64,000 nt of DNA from Roseburia_D yibonii (GTDB lineage Bacteria; Bacillota; Clostridia; Lachnospirales; Lachnospiraceae), in assembly GCF_014297335.1 (NCBI RefSeq), contig NZ_JACOQH010000001.1, positions 372,001 through 436,000 on the forward strand, written 5' to 3'. Position 1 is the stretch's first letter, and each line of letters starts with the position of its first letter. Below are positions 10,201 through 18,157 of this stretch, piece by piece. Both the position numbers and the translations under genes were made by a program. The notes beneath the pieces are model-generated. The model was not told where the DNA came from and ran no database searches. It worked only from the letters and a program-made list of their open reading frames with translations.

Positions 10201-10878
10201 AAGCACGACCCATATCTGCCATAACGTTCTTTTATCTGTTATCTTTTTACCAAACTTTTTCCAGCCATCAAAAAATGTAATATAAAAAATCGTTATCCCA
10301 AGTAATACACACACCATCCAGAACATAAGCGTCTGTATTTTATTAAAATCGCTCTGATAAAAATAATTGATACAAAGCACGGTTTCTTCCTGCGTTCCAT
10401 CGTAAAAAAATTCTGTGCTGGACTCTGCATTTTCCCCTTGCTCTTCTGTGCCAAATTTAATATTTCTGTCTGATGAGAGTCCTATCTGAACATAATACCC
10501 GGAGCCGGAATTCACTTTACAGTCAGTTCTTATATAATTGAAACTGTCTTTATCCAGAGATTCGAGCGGTACTTCTTTACGCACCAGCTCATTTCCGCCC
10601 TGTTCCCCGATGATAAGTTCTAAACTGCCATCCTGTTCATATCCTACATCCGTCAGATAGATCTCTACTCCCGCTAATTTCTTATCCTGCGCGACAAAAT
10701 TCTGTGTAATATAATCATTTTCAGACAGAGAATATTCCTGCGCAATCTCACCGGTTCCTTTATCCTGGATACTGTTTCCCCAGAACAGGTTTAGCGGCCA
10801 TGCTGCCACCATGAATGCCACCAGCACTATTATTCCAAATCCCGCTATGATCTTTTGCCCCTTACTGATTTTTTTCAT
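7213..10878 (-). CDS. GT-C (GT39-like) membrane glycosyltransferase fused to trigger-factor-like FKBP and chaperone domains
   Basis: Protein of 1221 residues. Order: one helix (7-30), an outside beta-rich domain (35-175), many membrane helices to about 640 with the GT-C acidic motif WDAGEYY at 313-319, a large soluble region, then at about 907-995 a segment like the FKBP domain of trigger factor (IDYLG...LLDGIVDAL...GDTVEVACKIPEDY...ITFKLTPVEI). At about 998-1110 it resembles trigger factor's helical C-domain (YKAYFNTVGIS...DYLQCTEEEYDKLIE). The last 60 residues resemble part of DUF4214 (FVNEMYRVVFGQ). The GT-C core would use a polyprenyl-phosphate sugar and act outside the membrane. A shorter paralogue lies at 14340-16883. 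AAAGGA precedes ATG 10878. Domain calls for the C-terminus are my reading of the sequence, not a profile search. Confidence 0.75.
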   Translation of the reverse strand: MKKISKGQKIIAGFGIIVLVAFMVAAWPLNLFWGNSIQDKGTGEIAQEYSLSENDYITQNFVAQDKKLAGVEIYLTDVGYEQDGSLELIIGEQGGNELVRKEVPLESLDKDSFNYIRTDCKVNSGSGYYVQIGLSSDRNIKFGTEEQGENAESSTEFFYDGTQEETVLCINYFYQSDFNKIQTLMFWMVCVLLGITIFYITFFDGWKKFGKKITDKRTLWQIWVVLALIAAFNFGAYFSSAVEVERTAVHTVKVVLICGITLLFLWYLLRQTKKEQTGTWNIKKVITEKKEPVILLLLAMAVRLPMYGTLQKWDAGEYYRSLGRACASYEFSLKSFLDNFRLCTHSNLGFSFLMGIGEFFSPQTGRGIFVVNMIFTLLAVYAIYDLLKNYWLKCDRKTAAVLAFLVSCTPIFLGTFAYVNVDYLLAVLFIYIIYAEYRKWYVLLGFCAVLLSQTKETGVVVVVGYFGFQILIRFLRTKRGIRERIAACFQYTGTWAAFFAGAVYACMVIRLGSISGWVQSKRATSTMAWSSSGINCFGIQPKYICYKLEQYFIMNFAWIMTIALLVALIFLLVRKKKSDVLRKMMGIIGAMLAFVAFGLLYVTYTLERYNIMFALALTLITVCVVYEAAVQMKWKKTGVVVRAVTVLLLLVQSFWCIDPVSEAVFGTADIGNGHKMLFSSLGFDYYGDGLVCNYQYSWLDKAFDKMLRQVNYDEDMQVIMTRKGSVATHLNGNGSAYPITWDAVHGKRVFNDENATIRSLSIESLLGMLPYKEEDCVVSDKMSDRAMLYFIPYYEDNREENVNLLSKYFYLPEEEQVSAYGGTIDYYNMIKKDSYGVASLGEYLDALKNEQTGSEFSEESCKEMVVDAIEKQQWGQMRINDRLDWNRLSQGSIMELEDTERSRVQENDVIDLDIYAYDEDGKEIGIDYLGNASGHIYENIVVQDGKLLDGIVDALVDTQIGDTVEVACKIPEDYMMAGDNAGHVITFKLTPVEIIGKWHSDFSDYTAQECDSAYNNAEWSIWQNVSQSVEKEILLNTVDVADDSDSELLQRHIAAAREAYKAYFNTVGISESCFINDYLQCTEEEYDKLIELVARADIRKDFVDQALYDYKSAWDYVERLYNLGTGEEPNEQDEKVQTAKLDMTKAVVFGNMTWEQVYQTVYDEYTMMFDKMDDEEFVNEMYRVVFGQSGENNRFYEQILEEGGTRNDIVSKMLQEKEEQD

Positions 10879-10913
10879 TTTTTTCCTTTCCGTGTTCCTT
10901 ATATTTGTAAGAA

Positions 10914-10942
10914 AGGCTTTTCATGTAAAACACAAAAAGCCT
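10914..10942 (-). terminator. Weak hairpin between the HAD gene and the GT-C gene
   Basis: Minus strand AGGCTTTT, 13-nt loop, AAAAGCCT, then TTTCTTAC. Short stem and a poor U-tract, so it may only attenuate transcription into the 1221-residue GT-C gene. Confidence 0.4.
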
Positions 10943-10952
10943 CTCCCTCATC

Positions 10953-11600
10953 TTAAAAATATTTTTTCAGTTCCATGCAGTTCTCTGCTATTCCAATATG
11001 ATCTAAGGCTTCTATCTCTTTTTCGGATTTAAAGCCAAATCCATATAAAACACCTATAAATTTCAATCCGGCTTCTTTTGCTCCAACCGCGTCATTTAAA
11101 CTGTCTCCGATCATTACTGTTTCCTGCGGCGGAACTGCAAGATCCCTTATGCACAAATTCACAACATCCGCTTTTGTCAGTTTCCCGTCTACATCAGAGC
11201 CATGGATCACATCAAAGAATCTGGCTAATCCCTTTTTCTCCAGTAAACTCTGCGCCTGATCCTCTCTTTTGTATGTGGCAACACCTAACAGATATCCCTT
11301 TTGTCTTAACTCATCAAGCAACTCTGTCAATCCCGGATACGCCTCTGCCTTATACAGATCTTCCCTGCCATAATTTTGCCGGAAACACTCCATTGCCGTT
11401 CCTGCAAGTTCATCCGAGATTCCATAGACCTCTGCCATTTTTTTCCTAATCGGAGGACCGATGAATTCCTCTAACGCATCTTCCGAAAGTGACTGAAAAC
11501 CCATTTTTTCAATCGTGTATTTTACACTGCTCAAAACCCCCGGTGAAGTATCCAAAAGTGTTCCATCCAGGTCAAATAACACTGCTTTTATCTTATTCAT
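10953..11600 (-). CDS. HAD-superfamily phosphatase (phosphoglycolate phosphatase-like)
   Basis: Protein of 215 residues with all HAD motifs: DLDGTLLDT (nucleophile Asp), VATYKR (motif II), the LTKADV lysine and MIGDSLNDAVGAKEAG (metal-binding acids), with a helical cap typical of the PGP/beta-phosphoglucomutase subclass. ATG 11600 was chosen because GAGGA lies 6-7 bp before it; longer frames lack a good ribosome site. It overlaps the GtrB-like gene's stop by 8 bp, so the two are probably translationally coupled. It may dephosphorylate a sugar phosphate or polyprenyl-linked intermediate of the glycan pathway; specificity cannot be read. Confidence 0.85.
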   Translation of the reverse strand: MNKIKAVLFDLDGTLLDTSPGVLSSVKYTIEKMGFQSLSEDALEEFIGPPIRKKMAEVYGISDELAGTAMECFRQNYGREDLYKAEAYPGLTELLDELRQKGYLLGVATYKREDQAQSLLEKKGLARFFDVIHGSDVDGKLTKADVVNLCIRDLAVPPQETVMIGDSLNDAVGAKEAGLKFIGVLYGFGFKSEKEIEALDHIGIAENCMELKKYF

Positions 11601-12540
11601 TGCCATCCTCAAAATTAATTCTTTCTTCCTCAATAACCAACGGTCTGTTCATCACACGAACATTAATGCTCATTATGTATTCTCCGATCAGCCCTATAAA
11701 GAACAACTGAACCGCTCCAAGGAAAAATACGCCGATCAGCATCGGAGCCATTCCCACTGTAAACTGATGCCAGTGCGTCAGCTTCATGATGAGATAAAAC
11801 AGACCTATAATAAAACTGATACCTCCGATGATAATCCCAATAAAGCTGCATAACCGGAGCCCGATCTTTGTATAAGATGTAATGCTGAGCATAGCCGCAT
11901 CATATAATCTCAAAAAATTATTGCTCGTTTTTCCTGCCCGTCTTTTTGGCTGCTCATACTCTATCTCTTTTCTCTTATAACCGAGTTCAGCCACGATTCC
12001 CCGTAAAAACGGTGTCGGATCTTTCAAATCTCTGAGCACATTTATAAACTCTTTATCGTAGAGTCCGGATCCTGTAAAATGTTCGATCTGATCTACTTCT
12101 GAAAACTTTTTGATAAATTTGTAATACATGCTTCTAAACCAGTATAAGAGCTTATTCTCCTTACTGCTGGTCTTGATTCCAATAACGATCTTATATCCTT
12201 TTTCCCATTCGGCAACATACTTTGGAATCATCTCTACCGGATCCTGGAAATCGCAAACCATAGAAATGGTACAATCACCGGTTGTCTGAAGCATACCATA
12301 GTAAGGTGAATTAAACTGCCCAAAGTTCTTCGCATTAAAGATCGCCTTTATATGTTTATCTTCTTCGCACATCCTGCGGAGAATTTCTCTGGTTTTATCC
12401 TGTGAATCATTATCGATAAACAAAATCTCATAATCATAATTAGATAACTGGGTCTTAAACACATCAATAATTGCCTTGCTTATCGGCTCTACATTTTCCT
12501 CTTCATTGTAGCAGGGAATCATTACACTAATTTTTTTCAT
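11593..12540 (-). CDS. GtrB/DPM1-like polyprenyl-phosphate glycosyltransferase (GT2)
   Basis: Protein of 315 residues that should transfer a hexose from a nucleotide sugar to undecaprenyl phosphate on the inner membrane face. GT2 N-terminus MKKISVMIPCYNEEENV, IDNDSQDKT and the CDFQDP acidic motif are present; two C-terminal hydrophobic helices (about 225-250 and 265-290) give the GtrB/ArnC layout. ATG 12540 has AGGAAG 7 bp upstream. The product would be the donor for GT-C enzymes such as those at 7213 and 14340, after flipping by a GtrA protein (24392). Sugar identity unknown. Confidence 0.87.
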   Translation of the reverse strand: MKKISVMIPCYNEEENVEPISKAIIDVFKTQLSNYDYEILFIDNDSQDKTREILRRMCEEDKHIKAIFNAKNFGQFNSPYYGMLQTTGDCTISMVCDFQDPVEMIPKYVAEWEKGYKIVIGIKTSSKENKLLYWFRSMYYKFIKKFSEVDQIEHFTGSGLYDKEFINVLRDLKDPTPFLRGIVAELGYKRKEIEYEQPKRRAGKTSNNFLRLYDAAMLSITSYTKIGLRLCSFIGIIIGGISFIIGLFYLIMKLTHWHQFTVGMAPMLIGVFFLGAVQLFFIGLIGEYIMSINVRVMNRPLVIEEERINFEDGNE

Positions 12541-12603
12541 TTCCATCTTCCTATCGTACAAATTTAAACTCAATATTATTCATTATATATAAATCTCCAC
12601 CTT

Positions 12604-14334
12604 TTAGCAAGATGATTCTTTTTTCAACATTTTTCCTGCATGAATCACCATCGCCACCAAAATATATAAAAATATTCCGCCAACGATGAAAAATGGTATT
12701 CTGCGCACCATATCCCATTTATTTACAATCTCTGGCACTTCCGACGCATCTCTAAAAGTCAGTCTTCCATCTTCTGTTTTCCAATAAACGCCATCCATCT
12801 TCCGGTATTTTGCCATTTTCCCGAGATCATAGACATTGCGATTCAAGGTATCTACAAATTTCTGGCTGTTTATATCATCTGGTGAAACCACTTCTATATC
12901 TACAATGTTTCCCCAAAATTCCTCTGACACACCATCCTTTATCGCGTAACACTTTTCAATATTAAGCGCTGTGTATGCGCATATTCCGCCCGCAACTGGT
13001 GCATCCACCTCTCCCACATTCCAGCAATTTGCGACATTTCCAGCAAAACTGTCCACAATTCCGGACGCTCTCGTCGTCCCATGCAATGCAGCTTTGTTGT
13101 AACAGTTTATGATATTGCCATTATGTCCCTCGGACATACATGCGATACTTCCAACACAATTTCCCGAAATAGAACCAGACTCAATCCCAAAATTTTTTAC
13201 AGTTCCGCCCAATACACCAAAAAGCCCGACATTATCCTCACTGTCTATCACTAAATTATTAATATAATGTCCTGCTCCATTATATTCTCCATAAAAGTAA
13301 TTTTCTGTTCCAAATCTTCCGATTGGAATCCACTCTGCATTTTCCGGTATGTCTATATTTACAGTCTGCTCCACATACTGTTCTGCGAAATCCATTCCCA
13401 TATTAACTTCTGCCGCAAACACACATAAATCATCATAGGATTGAACCAGATACGGTTTTTCCTTGCTTCCGGCTCCTTCCAATGGTATCTCCTGCTCCAT
13501 CAGGCCACTCTGTGAAAATCCACATTTCCCGGCTTTCATTTCCCATAGTTTCAGATCTCTTACCTCATTTTCCTCTAACAGCAGAGAAACTTTATATAAT
13601 TGTTTATTAAACGCCTGCTCAAAGTCCTCTGTATCGATCCGCGCAGCCTCTATACTCTGATTGCCTGTTTCATCGGCGACTCCCTGTTCCCCGATCAGCT
13701 TTTCCTGATCTGAAAAACAGTACGATACGTCCTTCGCGCAATATCCGACTATCCCGCTTATATCTCCACCCGAATAGTTTCCTTCCGTCCAACATCCTAT
13801 CACGTTTCCAGAAAAATCGTCCACAATGCCGCCGACCCGGTTTCCATCCAAATCCAATCTGCTGTAACAGTTTACGATATAAGAGGTATCATCCACAGAA
13901 TGATTTGCAAATGAAGCGACACAATTTCCTTTGATTTTTCCATCTTCAAGACCCAGATTATAAACAGAGCCTCCCAGCACATTAAACATCGCCGCGTCAT
14001 TTTCTTCTTCCATATTAAGGTTTTTGATCACATGCCCTCCTCCATCATAGAGTCCGCAGAAATAAGCTTCTTCCTCCATGTTTCCGATTGCGACCCACGC
14101 ATCCTCTCCCAGATCAATATCTTCTGTCTGTAAGAAATATCTGCCCTTGTAAGTCTTCCCCTGCTCATTGACTCCATCACGCAGATTTAACAGATCGGTC
14201 TCATTTTGAATCAAATAGGGACTTTCTTTCGTTCCATTTCCCTCAAAATTTTTTGTTTTATCCTTCGCATAGACATGTCCCGGCAATACCAGTAAAACGA
14301 TTGCCATCATAATTCCTACTTTATACTTTTGCAT
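12604..14334 (-). CDS. Secreted, membrane-anchored GLUG-motif beta-helix protein
   Basis: Protein of 576 residues with a signal peptide (MQKYKVGIMMAIVLLVLPGHVYA) and one C-terminal helix (about 545-570) followed by a Lys-rich tail, so the bulk faces outside. It is an internal duplication: each half (about 30-210 and 285-490) starts G-(T/S)KE-PYL, continues GDGGGH or GAGHYI-type turns, and has GLUG-like repeats (GGIVDDFSGNVIGCW, SGIVDSFAGNVANCW) expected to form a right-handed beta-helix. Cysteines recur at matched places. It starts 5 bp after the 14340 GT-C gene, the ribosome site overlapping that stop. It may be an adhesin, a glycan-binding partner, or the acceptor of the flanking transferases. 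Confidence 0.75.
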   Translation of the reverse strand: MQKYKVGIMMAIVLLVLPGHVYAKDKTKNFEGNGTKESPYLIQNETDLLNLRDGVNEQGKTYKGRYFLQTEDIDLGEDAWVAIGNMEEEAYFCGLYDGGGHVIKNLNMEEENDAAMFNVLGGSVYNLGLEDGKIKGNCVASFANHSVDDTSYIVNCYSRLDLDGNRVGGIVDDFSGNVIGCWTEGNYSGGDISGIVGYCAKDVSYCFSDQEKLIGEQGVADETGNQSIEAARIDTEDFEQAFNKQLYKVSLLLEENEVRDLKLWEMKAGKCGFSQSGLMEQEIPLEGAGSKEKPYLVQSYDDLCVFAAEVNMGMDFAEQYVEQTVNIDIPENAEWIPIGRFGTENYFYGEYNGAGHYINNLVIDSEDNVGLFGVLGGTVKNFGIESGSISGNCVGSIACMSEGHNGNIINCYNKAALHGTTRASGIVDSFAGNVANCWNVGEVDAPVAGGICAYTALNIEKCYAIKDGVSEEFWGNIVDIEVVSPDDINSQKFVDTLNRNVYDLGKMAKYRKMDGVYWKTEDGRLTFRDASEVPEIVNKWDMVRRIPFFIVGGIFLYILVAMVIHAGKMLKKESSC

Positions 14335-14339
14335 ATGTT

Positions 14340-16883
14340 CTATTCCTCATTCAATTCTTCCTGCTTCACCAAAACCATCTTACTCAATTTCTGGATCCGT
14401 TTATAATACTCTTCCTCCGAAATTCCAAAATACCGCGTCAGCATTTCTTCAAACGATTCCCCTGCTTTTCTCGCATAAGTATGATAATAGTTATCCACAT
14501 CATTTAATACCGCAGACACTTCATCGTCATTCTCATAAATATCCCAGTACCGGAATGCATATTCCTCTGCACTGCTTTCTATCTGTAATGCAACCTGCTC
14601 CTGCCGGTTCGTTTCCATATCTTCCGCAATCCCGACGATCTGTAACGGTTCAAGAACAAAAGTGAGCTCTTTTCCCTGATATTTACCTGCACTCGGATAG
14701 TGATCCGGGACTTTGCAATTTACTTCAATCTGCTCTCCGATCCTTTTGCCGATCATTTCCCGTTCCAACTCCGGCAGGTACAAATTACTGCCGATACACA
14801 TTGTGATCCTGTTGTTGTCATAATTTCCGACATAATTGATCGGAACTTCTTTTCCCTTATAAAACGCAGAACATGTCACATCTACAATATCACTCTTTTG
14901 TATCACATCTCTGTTCTCCGTCATTTCCACTTGATTCCAGGTTACAGTCTCTTTATCATCATAAGCGGTCTTACTTTTTCCATCCCCAAGATCATTCAGA
15001 GAAAACCCTTCATAATCATCCTTTTTTGTCAGTTCATAACATCTGACCTTCCACTGTCCCTTTTTTATTTCCACACATTCTCCAATATAATACAATTCGG
15101 ACAGTTCCGCCAGTTTTTCATCCTCATCTTCCTGATAATATGGTATGAAGTAGACTATTCCCTTATCCGACAGATTATCTGCATTTTTTACCCCACTATA
15201 ACTGTAAGGCAACTTTCCAAAAATTTCCTCACTTCCAATAATATTTATATTGATAAGATCTGACTGAATCTCGTCACTGTCTGTCATTTCTCTCTTTTTA
15301 CTGTCTCTGTTCCACTTAACTATATACCTTTCTCCATTTCCATTCAACTGCGTTCCTGCTGCCTGTGTCCCCGGATTTATGATCTGCATCTTCTCACTGT
15401 AACCCACCTCAGAAAACATCTTGTCTAAAATCCCGTCCAGCCCCAGATACTGGGCATTATAAACAAGTCCGTCACCAAAATAGTTTTCGTTGTTCGTAGT
15501 CTGCAAAATGAATCCGTTTCCGGTATCCAGCTTTTTAAACACCAGGTTTGAAACCGGATCGATCGAGTACCCGGTCTGTAAAATTTCTATCCCTGCAAAC
15601 ACAAGAAACAGTGTCTTTGATACTCTATGATCCACTTCCCGCAGCGCATGAGAGATAATGATGAGACTCAACACTGTTATGATCTGTACCGTAAATACAT
15701 GATACCGGTACAAGGCGGATGTAATATACACACAAAAGAAAGCAATATATGCAAATGCTGCTCCAAAGAGTGCTATTGCCGAATCATTCACCTTTATCTT
15801 TGTTTTTTTTCTCCATAAATACAGGCTCAGACATACGGCGGCTCCTACCAACAGCCATGTGAAATTTAACGAAAAGATCTGTTTGAGTACACATAGAATA
15901 TACTTCCATTCCACTCCGAAATAATTTGTTTTTACAGATCCGTTCTTTGCGCTTTTTAAAGTATCCGCAATCTTCGTCTGACCTGCCCAGGCAAACAGAC
16001 TTCCCTGATATACCGCATACAGGATATAGACTACGATCCCGCCCAATAAAACTCTTATCCTGCTATCCCAAAAGAGCGTTCGGATCCTATTTGTGATCGC
16101 TGTTTTTCCCGCAAAAAATACCTTAAACGCCAATACCATATAATACCCTGCAACTACGATAACTGCCGGTTCTTTTGTCATCAACAGTACACACAGCCAG
16201 AAAAACATCAGGATATATCTTTTTTTATACTCTTCATAAACGAAAAAGATAAAAAATATAAATATAAGATAATCTACGTTGAAATAAGAACATGTACCTA
16301 AAAATAACGGTACAAACGAGATCATTAATGTTGCCGCCAATGCTTCTTTCTCATTGAAATCTGTCCAGTAATCCTGCAGCAGCTGATAGACGCACAACAA
16401 GGCTGCCACCGTCAGTATAAGAATGACCGCAAATACTCCTTTTCCCTCTCTCGGATCCAGAAATTCACCCATAGCATAAAAAAAGGACGCACCCAATGTC
16501 GGGTGTGCCACCAATCTGAAATTATCATAGAACGACCGGAAAGAGAAATCAAATTTTTCACATGCAGTTCCAAGCTGATAGTAATACTGTCCTGCATCCC
16601 AACGCTGAATATGATCAAACAGCGGAATTCTGCACAGAATTACAACAGCTGAGATAAAAATGGGATTTCTGTTTTCACAGATTGCCTTTTTTAAATCTGG
16701 CTTTGTTCTTCCCAAAAATAAAACGCAAAAGAAAATGGTTATCCCCCAGATAAAAAAAACATAGCCTTTTCTGCTTTTTTCCTCCATAACTGGGGAAACC
16801 CATGCTGAGACCAAAAATAATGACCAGAAAAACATAATGACCGTAATCTGCTTTATCCATTTTTCCAATTTTGTTTTCATCAT
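14340..16883 (-). CDS. Second GT-C glycosyltransferase with trigger-factor-like C-terminus (paralogue of the 7213 gene)
   Basis: About 847 residues. The GT-C acidic motif WDAGQYY lies near residue 95-101, followed by a block shared with the 1221-residue protein (SF-DNFRL--H--LG-SF---GEF), then membrane helices to about 430. The soluble part shares DGLV-N-QY, LNGNG and YFIPYY blocks with the paralogue. The last 190 residues look like the FKBP and helical C-domains of trigger factor (EREMIGKRIGEQIEVNCKVP; EEMLTRYFGISEEEYYKRI). It lacks the paralogue's N-terminal beta domain and DUF4214-like end. Possible starts are ATG 16892 (overlaps the upstream stop as TAATG), 16883 and 16880; GGAG fits the last two. 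Confidence 0.75.
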   Translation of the reverse strand: MMKTKLEKWIKQITVIMFFWSLFLVSAWVSPVMEEKSRKGYVFFIWGITIFFCVLFLGRTKPDLKKAICENRNPIFISAVVILCRIPLFDHIQRWDAGQYYYQLGTACEKFDFSFRSFYDNFRLVAHPTLGASFFYAMGEFLDPREGKGVFAVILILTVAALLCVYQLLQDYWTDFNEKEALAATLMISFVPLFLGTCSYFNVDYLIFIFFIFFVYEEYKKRYILMFFWLCVLLMTKEPAVIVVAGYYMVLAFKVFFAGKTAITNRIRTLFWDSRIRVLLGGIVVYILYAVYQGSLFAWAGQTKIADTLKSAKNGSVKTNYFGVEWKYILCVLKQIFSLNFTWLLVGAAVCLSLYLWRKKTKIKVNDSAIALFGAAFAYIAFFCVYITSALYRYHVFTVQIITVLSLIIISHALREVDHRVSKTLFLVFAGIEILQTGYSIDPVSNLVFKKLDTGNGFILQTTNNENYFGDGLVYNAQYLGLDGILDKMFSEVGYSEKMQIINPGTQAAGTQLNGNGERYIVKWNRDSKKREMTDSDEIQSDLININIIGSEEIFGKLPYSYSGVKNADNLSDKGIVYFIPYYQEDEDEKLAELSELYYIGECVEIKKGQWKVRCYELTKKDDYEGFSLNDLGDGKSKTAYDDKETVTWNQVEMTENRDVIQKSDIVDVTCSAFYKGKEVPINYVGNYDNNRITMCIGSNLYLPELEREMIGKRIGEQIEVNCKVPDHYPSAGKYQGKELTFVLEPLQIVGIAEDMETNRQEQVALQIESSAEEYAFRYWDIYENDDEVSAVLNDVDNYYHTYARKAGESFEEMLTRYFGISEEEYYKRIQKLSKMVLVKQEELNEE

Positions 16884-16891
16884 TCTCTCCA

Positions 16892-18157
16892 TTATTTCAA
16901 CTCTACTCTTTTTCTCACAATACCAATAATCAAAAACAGGGCAAAACATATGCTGAGCACTAACATCAGTAACAGGTACAGTACCGAAGCTCCGAAAATC
17001 TCATATTCCGCCACGATTTTATCCGATAAAAGAAACGCAAGCACTGAAACAACCGTATATCCGACCAATAAACTCTTCTGATATCTGATTATTGTAATAA
17101 CTGTACTAAACAGTCCCGATATTCCAAGCAGCCCTCCACCAAGCAATAATATGATCAGTTCCATCTTATAATCTGACAGATCAGTATTATATAACACCGA
17201 CAAAACCGGAATACCTATCAGCCATGCTCCCGCAACGCAAACTCCGGTAAGTCCCAGGACAATAAAGAGCTGCCTTATTACTCTTTTACAAAAATCCAAA
17301 ATTTTACTCTCATTCCACAAAATCGACATTTCCCGGATCACCGGATTAAAAATGATGCCATTTAATAAACTGATCACCAAAACCGGCATGGAAATAAAGC
17401 CATAACATGCCTGTAATTCATCCGACAGCAACGCATCTATTGCATATTTGGGCGCGTTACTGATATATATGGACAAAAAAGCTCCAAAAAACAACGGAAA
17501 ACAGTCAATCAACAGCTGCTTCACCTGATGCCAGTCAGCCGGATTTCTTTCCCCTTTAAAAGGCTCTATCGTTATCTTCAAAACATAAAACAACATGACA
17601 TAGGATAACAGGATAGAAACCATGAGCGTTCCCAGTAAATCTTTTGATATCACGAGCATCACAAGAAACACGACCGTTGAAAAGCTGACTCTCAGTGTAA
17701 TTGCCTTTGCCGCAATATCCAGTCTTCCCATCTGCTGATATCTTCCAAAAAATATATCCTCCACAACGTCTACACTTTTAAATACGCACATCAGAAAAAT
17801 AATACTCATTTTTCTTACAGTATATCCATTGGCTCCAGATACCCATAAAACATAGACCGCGACCAGCAAAAGCATCAGGACGGTGGTTACTACTCTTGAC
17901 ATAAGATAGTCCTTAAACGTATATCTCTCCTTTGGATCCGACGCCTGAAAATATCGCATTCCATATTTTCCGATTGTAAAAAACAGATTCGCATTTGCGT
18001 ACGCGATCGTAAAAATTCCTGCCTCACTAAGATCACATATGCGCGTCAGCACCATTAATATGATCACCGACTGAAATGCAAGCAGGAAACTGCCTGCCAT
18101 GTTCCATATATAACTATCTCTAACTGGATTTTTGCTCTGATTTAAAAATGTTTCCAT
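16892..18157 (-). CDS. Wzx-like polysaccharide flippase (MOP superfamily)
   Basis: Polytopic protein of about 421 residues with 12 predicted helices and the flippase N-terminal pattern SYIWNMAGSFLLAFQSVIILMVL. It would move an undecaprenyl-linked repeat unit across the membrane. It overlaps the end of the upstream membrane-protein gene by 38 bp (ATG 18157) or 47 bp (GTG 18166), so the two are probably coupled. It gives this locus a Wzx-type export route separate from the Wzm/Wzt ABC exporter at 34-35.6 kb. Confidence 0.82.
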   Translation of the reverse strand: METFLNQSKNPVRDSYIWNMAGSFLLAFQSVIILMVLTRICDLSEAGIFTIAYANANLFFTIGKYGMRYFQASDPKERYTFKDYLMSRVVTTVLMLLLVAVYVLWVSGANGYTVRKMSIIFLMCVFKSVDVVEDIFFGRYQQMGRLDIAAKAITLRVSFSTVVFLVMLVISKDLLGTLMVSILLSYVMLFYVLKITIEPFKGERNPADWHQVKQLLIDCFPLFFGAFLSIYISNAPKYAIDALLSDELQACYGFISMPVLVISLLNGIIFNPVIREMSILWNESKILDFCKRVIRQLFIVLGLTGVCVAGAWLIGIPVLSVLYNTDLSDYKMELIILLLGGGLLGISGLFSTVITIIRYQKSLLVGYTVVSVLAFLLSDKIVAEYEIFGASVLYLLLMLVLSICFALFLIIGIVRKRVELK

